From positions 20,418,840 to 20,482,839 of the forward strand of contig NC_136003.1 in NCBI RefSeq assembly GCF_048128805.1: 64,000 nucleotides of DNA. Direction: 5' to 3'. Below the pieces are notes generated by a model, which was given only the letters and a program-made list of their open reading frames with translations, was not told the origin of the DNA and searched no databases. This document shows positions 26,501-35,900 of the stretch, piece by piece. This DNA comes from Centroberyx gerrardi (lineage: Eukaryota; Chordata; Actinopteri; Beryciformes; Berycidae). Each line of letters opens with the position of its first letter. The stretch's first letter is position 1. The translations under genes were made by a program, and so were the position numbers.

Positions 26501-29500
26501 CGCCCCCTTCCTCCTCCTCCTCCTCCTCCTCCTCGTCACTTGACATCAATTCGAACCCCAAACCCAGCTGCCTGCACTTCCCCAAGCACGGCCCGCCTGG
26601 CGACGTGTCGCATGCCCCCCCACCCGACACTAATGCTTCGCCGCTCTACATCAAAACCCCCTTGGTACTAACCCGCCACGACCTGTCCCTTGGCAACCCC
26701 CCTAGCCTCCCTTCGTCCGCGCCCCCGCCCCCGCCGTGGGCTGCCTGTCCATGTGCCCGAGAGAGAGGACCCCCCAGGCTGACTAGGTAAATACAACACA
26801 CCCATGGCCGCTGCGGATGCACCACAGATAGAGTGGCAGCCGTATCTCTCCTCTCCTCTAGCTCGCTGGCTCATATTTTCTTTTTGCTTTTTTTTTTTCC
26901 CTTCAAATGACATATCTCAGATTCTGTAACATTCAGGTTGTCCGGGGATGCCTCTCATGGGGGTTGCCTAGCAACTAAGGATGTTACTGGCTTATATAGC
27001 ACTCTGACGTCTGACGCTGGTGTTGAGTAGATGATAAATACATGGATAACGCTGCATATGGCTATCAACTAGCATATGAATGTATTTATTCTATAGTTTG
27101 CAGCAATGTTTTACTAACCGGCAAAAGGGAAACATACAGTATCACTTTTTTAAGGGCACTAAAGTGGTATCCCTTTCTCAATAATGCCCTGCTACATCTC
27201 TTGGGCTTTTATTCACTGAAGTCTAACCTTCAATGTCAACATACCAGTCTATTATACTGCAGCATAGAAGATCTGGTTTTTACAACTGAACGGCTATGCA
27301 ACAATGCTTTCTGAAGCATCTGTCAGCTAGACCCAACTGCTGAGTTTGTCTGGAGTGATCCTGGCAGTTTCTTGACTCATAAGTGTTCAGCGTTACAACC
27401 ACACAGGACAGCATGAATCATTAGAGCAATTCTATGTCAGCGTTCAGAACAAGCCTGCTTGATAACTCCCCTCCCTCTTGACTTGATAACTCCCTCCCTC
27501 TCCATGACTCTCCATTCAGATGGCCTTCCTTGGAGGCACGCAGGTCAAACTGACTTCACATAGGAGGTTGCAGTTCAGTAGATGTCACAGAAACTAAAAG
27601 CGACTACTATTACAATATGGGTGCTCTGTGTGGGTGCAGGTTCATATGAGTCAAGGCTTGATATTTGTCAGTATATTACTCTGAGCCAGTTGAACACAGA
27701 CTAACAATAAAGAATAAAAAGATGTGCAGTACCTATTTCTTACACTGCTAGAAGAGAATGGATCAAAACATGATGTTTGTGTTTTGATACCAATAAAATC
27801 AGTGCAAGCTGAGAACTGGATATTGAAGGTTGATCCAGTTACAGGTGTATTTTAAACATCATTTAAAGCATAATTTAAGTACCTTCAAACACCAAGCAAG
27901 TTTGGTAAACGCAGAGCTTGGGAAATCCATCTTGAGATTTTGGTACCACAAGAAAACCACAAAACATTAAATAAAGGTATCTTAAATAATCATCATCTAA
28001 TCAGTAACTATCAGCTGTTCATAGACTTCTTTTACAAATGTGTAAGTACACAAATTAATTAAAAAAATATAAATATATTTTGGTAAGAAAGGTGTGTTCC
28101 TTGGACAAGTGCACTCTCCTGTCTGTGTTTGTGCTTACATAGCTGTGTATTTAGCTGATGCTATCTTGTTACATATCTCTGCTCTATTTCCTGTGCGTCT
28201 TCACTGTACTATCTGGAAACTGAACCCAATGCTGACCGAGGTTGATTTCTGAGCTACTGTCCCAAGAAGTATCAGTTAATGCTACTTCTTTCTCTATTTG
28301 TTGCTGGGTATAAACGCACTTTTGTCGGCTCTTCTTTAAAGAATGCACCCAGCTCAGTGGCCTTGTGGTCAGAGATCCATCCTGAGATTGGAAGCTTGTG
28401 AGTTCGGTTCCCAGTTGAGTTGTAGTTTGGCACTTAACATCATAAAATTGCCTTTCAGCAAATCACTAAGCTCCTTGAACAGATTAGTGCTCTCTATCGG
28501 GAGTGTATATGCACTGCAATTTGAGATTTAAATAAAAGCGTACTAAACACTTTGGAAGGGAAATTTTGATTTTTACTTTCATAACTCAGACTTCCACGTG
28601 TTTCCAATCTATTACATTTATTGGTGTTTCAAAACACATCATGTTTTGAATCCTTTTTATTCTATCAAGTACTTCAGTGCACCATTTGTGTATGAAAACA
28701 CTGAGTAAAGGGTGTTTGGTCTGTAAACACCAACAAGGTAAGAGATTTGGTCGACATCGCTTTTTGGGTTTCAGAAAACTTTGTGATAACAGCGTACCAA
28801 GAAGTAGTGAAACACTCATATCAGTGATGATGATGTTGATATTGTTGATGTTGATGGTGATGATGATGATGGTGGTGGTGGTGGTGGTGGTGGTGGTGGT
28901 GGTGGTGGTGGTGGTGGTGGTGGTGAGGCGATGAAGATGAGGTATATTGACATTTCAGTACATTGATTGACACACATACATTGTGTCCAATAGCATTCAC
29001 ACACTAATATCTGCCTGTCTTTTTCAGTACATTGAAGAGTAAAGAGCTCTCCCCTGTGATTGGACACAAAGCCATCCAGGTGACAGGTCCGACAGTTCCC
29101 CCCGGCAGCAGTCCGCAGAGCAGCAGCCAGTCCCCCCACTCCACAGAGCACAGTCCACACACCCTGCGCAAAGGTCAGCGCCTCCCTCACGTTGAGCTTA
29201 CATGGTCTCACTGTCGCTTCTGAGGACGTACAGTATGTATTTTCCCTTTTTGAAAGAGGAGACAGTAACGTGCCTGTGTTGTGTGTCCCCAGGTTCTAAG
29301 AAGTTGGCCCCTGTGCCTCCCAAGGTCCCCTACGGCCAGTCTGGCGGGATGTCCGACCAGTCCACAGGTCAGCCGTCGCCGGTCAGCCTGTCCCCCACCC
29401 CTCCTAGCACCCCCTCCCCCTATGGACTGGCCTGCCCTCCGGGGCAAGCGCTCGCGTCCTCCCCCGGGCAGACCCCCTTGGGGGCTCCCCACTCCCTTTC

Positions 29501-31651
29501 GTCCCCGCCCTCCCTGACCGGAACGCTCACCAAGTCCCGGCCCGCCCCTAAACCCAGGCAGAGACCCAGTCTGCCCCCTCCTCAGCCGCCCACAGCCCCC
29601 CCAGGGCTCTCTGGCCTGGCCACGGCCCCGGTTCCCCAGCCCCTGGAGCAGGGCCTCCTGGACGGACTGTCCCCCGGGGAGAGCATGTCCACAGGTAAAC
29701 ACCAGCCCATGGCAACAACACCCCCGCCACCACCACAGGTGGGGCTGCAGCGGCCCTCTCTCAGACTCGCTGTGGCTCTGTCCAATGGAGACGGCGGACG
29801 AGTGTAGGACTCTGTAGGACTCTCAGAATGTCGCTGTAGATATAAAAGATTCCTGTCCCCTTTATCGACTGCTCCCAAAAGAATGTTTGAATGAATAACA
29901 GTTGCCTTTTAGACACAGTTGCCTGAGAATGACATAATGTAAATATTAGCATTTTTGTGCAATTATTGTAGCAAGAAAAACTCCTGACCTATGTATTCAT
30001 TGCTTGTGTTATGTGATGATGTTTCTGGGTAACGTGTGGAAACATCAGAGAAGCATAGCTCGTCCTGCTTGTATGGAAGTTGCCATTAGATTCATCATGT
30101 GCTCTCTGTTTATCTGTGTTACCCAGACCCTCACTCGGCAGAGGTAGGTCAGAGGCTTACACAGTTCACACCAGTCCAATCTCTCTCAGTACCTAGGGGC
30201 GTGGAGACCTAGCCAGATAAACCCAACATTATACCTATGATGTTCTGATGATGAGGTGTTCTGTCAATATATACCAATCATTCTGTCACTTTTGTTATAT
30301 TTATCATTCTCTTGTTCCCCCTGCTACTATTGTGTACCTTGCAGCTGTGTGAGGCCAGGGATTCAGTGTGGGCTAAGTGTGAGGGGGACTTTTAGGGTAA
30401 GCCAGACCGCCCCCGCCCCGTGCGCTCCATCTCACCGCCTGGCCTAGTGCTGTGGCTGCCTCTGGGGTCTCCTGCAGCCTGCCTCAAACATTCGTACCTA
30501 CCTCTAGCTCTCTGTCAATCGCAACACTTTATCCATTCCCCTGTTAGTGGGTTGACTTTATAGTCTCTTCGCATGGTGTTGTAGTTCCACCTGTAATGCA
30601 TGGCTTAAGGACTTCCCAGAGTGCACCACACTGCGCTCACATTGCAGACGCCGTCGCTTACAAAGGTCCATCTTAAAGCCCCCGCCCTCTCCCCCCTCCT
30701 TTCTCTCCCCCATTCCCAGCCCTATGCCAACAGACATCCCCCCTCTAACGCCCCTGCCACCGGTAATGGGGGGGCCACAGGTAACCCCCACTCCTCCTTT
30801 GGCAGGTTCATCGCTTTGTATAACCTCTGCTCCCTCTTACTACACTGCCACGCTCCATCTCATTCCTACACAGGAGTAGTCATCACTCTCTGCTTGGACT
30901 TGCTGCCTACAGTAAATGCAGCAATGCTTTGGAATACCGATATTTAGAGCCAATATCCAGTCCTCATGAGATTCCCATTGTTACTTCAAGCCCACCTTGA
31001 TGTCTTGGTGCCATTTTTCACAGAGTTCCACACACATCTTGTTGCCTCTGTGTTGGTTTATCTGGCCGTTGTTGTAAACGTGTACAGTAATGTGTCCTTG
31101 TGCAGTCATTTTGACCTGTTATTGTATTTTATCTGACAACGTAACTATGCATCGTCTCAAAAGACACAAAGAGCTGTGTCACATACACTAGTCGCTCCAG
31201 AGTTTGTTCAATAGATGATGTGACTTGCAACACGCTGACAACATCCCTGTGTAGAATGTGAAAGACAAACACATGTAATCTGCTGCTTCCTTCCACACGA
31301 GGGCCGGCATCATATGCCACTTGCCACGAGTTCAGACTCAAAACGACTAAATTTTTATTTCTGCTTTCTTCCGTTTTTTACACCTCATCATCATCATCAT
31401 CGTCATACGCCCTCTTCTCCCGCTCTTCTTGCTCATAATCACCACCACCACCATTCTGCTCGTCATACTCACCTTTCCCACCATGCTCACCATTAGATAT
31501 CTTCAATTATGAAATCCCCTCCATCAATGTCAATCTGGACAGCCTCATCGATGAGTTCAGCGGCGCCCCCTGCAGGAGCTCCCTGGCAGTGACAGACTCT
31601 CCAGAGGGGGACGCTGTGCCTGAGGAGGAACCCCAGAGCACCACCCTATGA
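3217..31651 (+). CDS. arhgap44: Rho GTPase-activating protein 44 (RICH2), BAR-RhoGAP protein, multi-exon
   Basis: Exons read by splice sites, phase and homology: 3217-3269, 15791-15830, 16409-16528, 16946-17022, 17173-17284, 17480-17556, 17709-17823, 18024-18092, 18392-18473, 19730-19857, 20622-20733, 21277-21358, 21544-21624, 22460-22573, 22693-22784, 23241-23424, 24663-24680, 24831-25019, (optional 26274-26786), 29028-29173, 29293-29694, 31497-31651. All junctions are GT-AG and phases agree throughout. The product is 815 aa without the optional exon and 986 aa with it; mammalian ARHGAP44 is about 818 aa. Order: N-terminal BAR domain (about residues 1-245), RhoGAP (about 262-450), long Pro/Ser-rich tail, C-terminal STTL. 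The start MKKQFNRMRQLANQTVGR and the ending favour ARHGAP44 over ARHGAP17. Family knowledge: a GAP for Rac/Cdc42 at curved membranes and dendritic spines. Which teleost duplicate (a or b) this is was not determined. Confidence 0.95.
5405..5545 (+). mobile_element. tRNA-derived SINE relic (degenerate)
   Basis: The stretch has a Pol III B-box-like block (ggagttcaattccc near 5460) and, downstream, taaggataaaagagtcc, which resembles the GGATAAAAGCGTCTGC tail common to fish tRNA-SINEs. The A box is poor. Family not determined. Confidence 0.5.
6817..6856. repeat. (TG)n microsatellite
   Basis: About 40 bases of perfect TG dinucleotide in arhgap44 intron 1. Confidence 0.95.
7769..7842. repeat. (CT)n microsatellite
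   Basis: About 74 bases of near-perfect CT dinucleotide with one G interruption, in arhgap44 intron 1. Confidence 0.95.
8711..9205. mobile_element. Non-autonomous Harbinger-type DNA transposon (MITE), 495 bp
   Basis: The left end begins aggccaatgtatacctctg and the right end, read in reverse complement, begins aggccaagttctacttctg, so the ends are imperfect inverted repeats. Both sides are flanked by TAA (8708-8710 and 9206-9208), the 3-bp target duplication expected for PIF/Harbinger elements. No transposase frame is present. The interior shares a block with the element at 58011-58219. Confidence 0.72.
10945..11009. repeat. Compound (CT)n-(CA)n microsatellite
   Basis: CT repeats (10945-10984) pass after a short break into CA repeats (about 10989-11009), followed by TG-rich sequence to about 11088. 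Confidence 0.93.
14172..14199. repeat. (TG)n microsatellite
   Basis: Perfect TG dinucleotide in arhgap44 intron 1. Confidence 0.92.
15851..15912. repeat. (TG)n tract just after the arhgap44 exon 2 donor
   Basis: TG-rich sequence with minor breaks begins about 20 bases after the exon 2 donor. TG tracts in the transcript are UG repeats that TDP-43 or CELF proteins can bind, so an effect on splicing is possible but not shown. Confidence 0.92.
16374..16400. repeat. (TG)n tract abutting the arhgap44 exon 3 acceptor
   Basis: About thirteen TG units run directly into ttgttccag, the acceptor of exon 3, leaving almost no ordinary pyrimidine tract. Confidence 0.95.
16683..16860. repeat. Dispersed-repeat-like stretch with (CATA)n
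   Basis: Begins with gattagataggcttttattgg, similar to the start of common fish retrotransposon tails, and ends in a CATA tetranucleotide tract (about 16829-16853). Family not determined. Confidence 0.45.
18310..18342. repeat. (ATATG)n pentanucleotide repeat
   Basis: Six or so tandem copies of a 5-bp unit in arhgap44 intron 8. The stretch at 18190-18210 just upstream (gatccctgaggggaaatt) resembles a common fish retrotransposon tail. Confidence 0.88.
19730..22784 (+). CDS. arhgap44: arhgap44 exons 10-15: RhoGAP domain
   Basis: The catalytic block runs over six exons. The arginine finger lies in GLFRV at the start of exon 11 (residue about 295). Later conserved GAP blocks are LKSYLRELPEPLM (exon 12), RYLIKFLAKL with NKMTPGNMAIVLGPNLLW (exon 14) and VSLQIVGIIEPIIQHADWFF (exon 15). 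No key residue is missing, so the domain should be active. Introns here hold (TG)n or (AC)n tracts close to exon 10 (about 19595-19645 upstream, 19867-19899 downstream) and a (TG)n at 21132-21170 upstream of exon 12. Confidence 0.94.
21132..21170. repeat. (TG)n microsatellite
   Basis: About 39 bases of perfect TG dinucleotide about 105 bases upstream of arhgap44 exon 12. Confidence 0.95.
23241..25019 (+). CDS. arhgap44: arhgap44 exons 16-18: post-GAP linker with an 18-nt microexon
   Basis: Exon 16 (23241-23424) codes the segment with SMPSPDMDQSER and RRPLSVATDNMMLEFYKKDG, strongly conserved with ARHGAP44. Exon 17 is an 18-nt microexon (24663-24680, IRKIQ plus split codons) with an AG acceptor and GTACTG donor. 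Exon 18 (24831-25019) starts MGVRVMDTSWVSRKGSS and runs into a Pro/Ser/Thr-rich region. Phases are 2-2 around the microexon, so it can be skipped in frame; human ARHGAP44 contains the corresponding residues (RKIQS). A 104-bp (CT)n tract follows the exon 16 donor by about 30 bases. Confidence 0.9.
23456..23559. repeat. (CT)n tract of about 104 bp downstream of arhgap44 exon 16
   Basis: Near-perfect CT dinucleotide with one CC interruption, starting about 30 bases after the exon 16 donor. It lies on the sense strand of the transcript and would make a long pyrimidine tract. Confidence 0.95.
26111..26143. repeat. Poly(T) tract
   Basis: An almost pure T run, possibly the tail of an old minus-strand retroposed copy; no body of an element was recognised next to it. 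Confidence 0.85.
26274..26786 (+). CDS. arhgap44: arhgap44 optional 513-nt proline/serine-rich exon
   Basis: The stretch between the acceptor ending at 26273 (tctacag) and the donor at 26787 (GTAAAT) is open for 171 codons in the frame delivered by exon 18. It enters and leaves in phase 2, so inclusion or skipping both keep the frame. The peptide is dominated by Pro and Ser, with polyproline blocks suited to SH3 or WW binding and a serine run coded by a (TCC)n tract at about 26508-26533; it has several His and Cys residues. The in-frame stop lies directly after the donor. I do not recall an equivalent in mammalian ARHGAP44. A long GC-rich open frame with matched phases supports a real exon; transcript evidence is not available here. 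Confidence 0.72.
28350..28550 (+). mobile_element. tRNA-derived SINE in arhgap44 intron
   Basis: An A-box-like block (gtggccttgtggtcagaga) is followed about 35 bases later by a B-box-like block (gagttcggttccc near 28400). The 3' end has aaataaaagcgta, like the end of fish tRNA-SINEs. The body is diverged. Sense orientation relative to arhgap44. Confidence 0.7.
28871..28925. repeat. (GGT)n trinucleotide repeat
   Basis: About 18 perfect GGT units, preceded by GAT repeats, about 100 bases upstream of arhgap44 exon 20. It is intronic. Confidence 0.95.
29028..29694 (+). CDS. arhgap44: arhgap44 exons 20-21: SH3-binding proline-rich tail
   Basis: Exon 20 (29028-29173) codes TLKSKELSPVIGHKA and ends at SPHTLRK. 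Exon 21 (29293-29694) codes KKLAPVPPKVPYGQSG, SPVSLSPTPPSTPSPYGL, KSRPAPKPRQRPSLPPPQPP and LDGLSPGESMST. These match the ARHGAP44 tail closely (mammalian KKLAPIPPKVPFGQPG, SRPTPKPRQRPTLPPPQPP, LDGMSPGESMST). The RPAPKPRQRP block is a typical class of SH3 ligand. The main donor is at 29695 (GTAAAC); a second, in-frame usable donor lies at 29739 (CAG then GTGGGG). Reading through the intron would end at a stop at 29805-29807. Confidence 0.9.
30127..30143 (+). CDS. arhgap44: Candidate arhgap44 alternative microexon (17 nt)
   Basis: A 17-nt segment lies between an acceptor (ttacccag) and a donor (GTAGGT). Joined to exon 21 (phase 1) it codes DPHSAE and ends in phase 0. That phase does not fit the terminal exon but fits the next candidate exon at 30648. 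This is inferred only from splice signals and phase; such a short segment could arise by chance. Confidence 0.35.
30648..30780 (+). CDS. arhgap44: Candidate arhgap44 alternative exon (133 nt, Pro-rich)
   Basis: The segment runs from an acceptor (cacattgcag) to a donor (GTAACC). In phase 0 it is open, coding TPSLTKVHLKAPALSPLLSL followed by a Pro/Asn/Gly-rich stretch, and it leaves in phase 1 as the terminal exon requires. In phase 1 entry it hits a stop, so it needs either the 17-nt microexon at 30127 or the alternative donor at 29739 to be included. Composition resembles the rest of the tail. Coding status is inferred. Confidence 0.45.
31497..31651 (+). CDS. arhgap44: arhgap44 terminal coding exon with PDZ-binding end
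   Basis: The acceptor (ccattag) is followed by DIFNYEIPSINVNLDSLIDE and an acidic end finishing in STTL and TGA. It aligns with the mammalian end (HFDIPSIHIELGS, ending ESTAL). The last four residues fit a class I PDZ ligand (T at -2, L at 0); for mammalian RICH2 a PDZ interaction with Shank3 is established. Confidence 0.9.
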
Positions 31652-32951
31652 CCTATGACCCTAAGGCATCACAGCTTACCGGCACCCCTACGGCTGTACA
31701 TACTGTAACTGTCACAAGAAGCCGCCGCCGAGGCCTGATCCAAACACCACTTGGCCTCACCAATGCCCACCTGAAACCAGAACTCGAACCCTCCCTCACA
31801 TCCGCTACAGGCTGCAAAGAAACTCATCTCTTAGAATTGCTAGCTAGTACATAAATGTGACTACAAAAACACACCAAAATGCCATAGTGGAGGAACAGTT
31901 GCCTTTAGGAGGGAAGACTGGAAATATAGAGGAGTATTATGCTAAGGGTTTTTTTCTGATTGTTTCGTTTCTCTGCTTTGCTTTGTTCATCTTTGTTCTT
32001 TGAAGCAGTGGTCTGTATTTTTGTGACTTTTTTATTTTATTTCTTTTTGCCTTATTAGAAAATGCAATCAAATTGCAATATGAAACTCACAAGCTGTACA
32101 ACTGACGCTTAGGGAACCTCAGAGCCTGACATGGTTAGGAGCAAAACCCATCCTCAGGGTGAGACAGAGAGAGAGAGTGTGTGTGAGAGAGTAGTCTAGG
32201 TATATTGCTTACAGGGTATCCGAATTTTGTGCACACTGGGAAACAATTGAGCCCTAGAGACAGTTTTGGCGCGCAGGATGAAACCAATTGTCATCGCTGC
32301 AGTGTTCATACTGTTTCATTCTTATTGTGGCCCTAGTCCTGACTTCCCCTCCTCCACCACATACGACATCACTAGATCTTTATCCATGATATCTACAAAC
32401 AGGTAAAAAAAAATAAAATCAATAGTATTGCATTTTAGATCATTTTCGTCACTTTATTCAAATAACACGCTCACACTTTTACCAGCACAGTATGAGAAGA
32501 ATGTCAAATTGTAAAATTTATGAACATGCATCTTTTATTCAGTCATTACAGAGGCACTATACAATGTGTTTGCATGGCGAGCCTGTGACTTTGACAATAT
32601 GATCAATTTTTTTAGTGTCAGTATTTACTGTCCTTAGAGTTAGGATATTAGCCTCATAGGAACTCTAGACAGTCCATGGGCTGTTACAGTTTGATTATAA
32701 TGAATGGATGACATGCTTGAGGTTTCAACCTGACTACACTGCCTTTAGGTTCATATGATTCTCTCTCTTAACCTTGTTTCAAGTGCTTCAGGTTCAGTGA
32801 CCTTTGACCCCTAGTGTAAATACAAAGACTGTACATAATTTGATGTATATAAACCTGAGAGGAAAAGTATATGTAAAAGGCATATCTTGAATATACATAA
32901 TATTAATATATGTGCTGATATTTATCATGTGTAGAAAATGTAATGATTAAA
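31652..32951 (+). other. arhgap44: Probable arhgap44 3' UTR
   Basis: Non-coding AT-rich sequence follows the stop codon. Candidate polyadenylation hexamers on the + strand are AATAAA at 32412-32417 and ATTAAA at 32946-32951; another AATAAA lies far downstream at 34893-34898. The real cleavage site cannot be fixed from sequence. Confidence 0.5.
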
Positions 32952-35900
32952 GAGTTGATGTTATTTTTGTCCCTGCACACAATTACCAGGTTTACTGTAG
33001 ATTCATTAATGTTTCACTTATTACAACAGGTAACAATGATGCTGCAGCAGAAATGGAGGATGCTATTTCTGCTTGAAATCAATTGTGGTCTTTCTAATTC
33101 TGTCTCCTGAGCTTTGATTTCAAACAGGCCAGAGCGCTAATGAGTTGCTCAATGCCCTATCAGTTTGTTTTTTTAAATCAGTTACTTTTTGGATTCCTAT
33201 GTAAATAATTAGATTGCTTAAGTCCCATTGGAATTTTAAGTAAGTTATTCAGAATGAGGATTAATGCATAAGATTATGTTGGTAGACTCACTATAGCAAA
33301 GTTAAACGTTTGCTGAATCATCTAGAAACGCCGATGGTTAGTCAGATATGGCATGCCTATCGCTACAAGTTTAACATCTAACCTGGCATTTTGAATTCCC
33401 CTATGTCCTTTAGGCAAACATTTGGTTTCCCTTGAGAGAGCTTGAGAGCTTGGGCCGGCTAAAACAGCTGGTATCGCCAGGCAGGCTATTAATGAGATCT
33501 ATTTCAGATTCATCAACGGACAGATGCTGCAGTGTCACTTTTCTAATTTCATACAAAATGTCTTAGGACAATAATTTTGTCAATTAAAGTGCAATTACAG
33601 TGTTTACTTATCCACCTCAGTCCAAAAAGTGGTCAAAGTCACCCTTCCCCCATCCACAGAAAAAGCCATTATTTCTATTTCAAAGCAATTACTTTTTTTT
33701 CCTCAAATTTGTTTGTTGTTGGTTTATTTCTGACTAAATGAATTCTAGATTAACTTCTCTCCAAAAGTGATCTATGGTATGCCTCAGTGTGTGTTCTCAA
33801 TGGACTATGTTTATGAAGATCTTGGTGATATTGATAATTATATTGATAGTTGTGGTGATTATATGACAACAATTGCAAGTGCCCTCACAATGGTTGTTAT
33901 TTTGGAACTATAGGCACAATTAATGTGTACTAGAGGTTTTATTTTCTGTGCTGGATCCATACATTTTTATGAGGAGGCAGGGGTTTCTCTCTCTGTGTGC
34001 TGACTGAATGTGACTCACTCAGATTTCAAACGGTAGGATACTTGATTTTGTGATAACTAACTGGTCAACTGCTAGTAGAGCGAATGAGTGTTTGTATTTC
34101 GATGAAGGTCAATGAGGGCCTGTTGGCATGTATTATTAACAGTACAGGGCAGTATTACTGTAATGCATTTGTGCATCATAACTGGAACTTACAGTCACCT
34201 AAAAGCATGCATTCATATTCATCATAGGTGTGATTATTACGCTGCTGAAAAGAAAAACACGTATACCCTTTCCTCCCCCCCCCCCCCCAAAAAAAAAAAT
34301 CATGGTTTAATTACGTATCATAATTTTCAGTAACATTACTGCAATGTTCAAATAAATGATTCATAGGAGCCACCTTTTGCACCACATGATACACTGTCAC
34401 AGTTTTAAAGTCAAACATTTCAGCCACATTTCCCTTCCCGCCTCTCCACCAATTCTGTGTCGGTCTAAAACAAAGCTCAATTTGTTTACATTTTGCGTTT
34501 GGGGGGATTTTCAGAGAGTAGAAAAGGAAATATCTGAAAATGTCATGCATGCACTTAGATAGTCTTTTGATAATCCATGTTTTGTGTCAATCACTGTCTT
34601 TTTAGGGATTGTAAAAGAGCAACTTGAGGGGTACTGGATAAAATGTCACGATGGACTCTCGAGAATGTGGATCACAATAAAATGGTCCTCAGGGGGTCAT
34701 TGAGCAATACGGTAGAAGAGTGGATGTTGCCCGTGGATGTACTGCCTCCTTCTGCTTTCACAACTAGTGTACAAACAAAACCTGCCGCTTGTCAAGCCCA
34801 CCATGCCCACCCCTTCCTCCTCTGCTTAGCATATCAAGTGGAACACAGTGTGTACTGTGAAGCCTACCTGCAATCCTTATCAGAATGTCAGAAATAAATA
34901 TATATATTAAACTCTACATTTTTAATAATCTCACCTGGTTTGTGTGTTTTCTCAGTGTTTTCTGCGTGTTTCTGTATAATTTTTTTAAAAATATCTCCTT
35001 AATTCAATGGACACTTAATGAGCCATGACAACAGTTTTCTCACTCAAGACCTTTGTCTGCCTAGAGATTGTTATTGTTAAAGTGTACAAAAAAGTGGAGG
35101 TTGTATATTCCTAAGGAGGCATATAATATCATGATCACACTGGTTGAAAAACCGAAACAATAGTATAGGAGGTGGTCCATTAAGTCACTTTCTCACTCTG
35201 GGTGCAGTGCTATAATGCTTACCTGAAATAATTACTTTTACCTTAATCCACTATTATTAATTCCCTTAAAATCAGTGAGTTTTGACAATTCAATCTATTC
35301 CACGTGTAAAAGTAGCCACACCTTTACAGTTAAATCCTGCCCATCCACTGGCATTCAGACCACTAGAATGAATGTGACCCAATTAGTTTGATTCATCAAA
35401 TGAAATAATCAAATCATTATTATCCTCCTCCCACACCCACTGGGAGACCAGGGAAGGCTGAACAGAAGAAGCTTCTTAAAGTCTGTAACCTGTATGACTG
35501 GAACAACCAGATGGTCGAAGGGCTTGTCACAGGAGGAAACTAGGAGTGTACGCACGTGTCAGGATGATGGAGATAGTGACAAAGCTCATTCTGAAAACCA
35601 GTCTACTGGGATTTATGGCATAACTCCACTCTATTCTGCATCATGTTATGCACCACAGTTCCCTCTGTTGTGAAATAAAGTGTTAGAAGTCTTTGCTCGA
35701 GAACAATCATTAGATTTACTTGTATGAAAGCTGTTGCCCTCTTATATTACATTCTTGGTTGTTACAAACTTGCACTGACATTCAAGATGAAGTCCAGTGT
35801 CCCTGCTCCGTCTCAATCTGGACCCCTGGAGTCAGTGGTAATCTAATGCTACAGTCCACCAGCGGATCTCCTTACAACAATCAAGCCGGGCACGGCTCTT

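Noticed and set aside
28816-29211. Polyproline-containing minus-strand frame
   Set aside because: Translation of the intronic (GGT)n repeat and the antisense of arhgap44 exon 20.
29208-29702. Minus-strand open frame of 164 codons, Gly/Arg-rich
   Set aside because: Reverse shadow of the proline-rich arhgap44 exon 21; the composition is explained by CCN codons read backwards.
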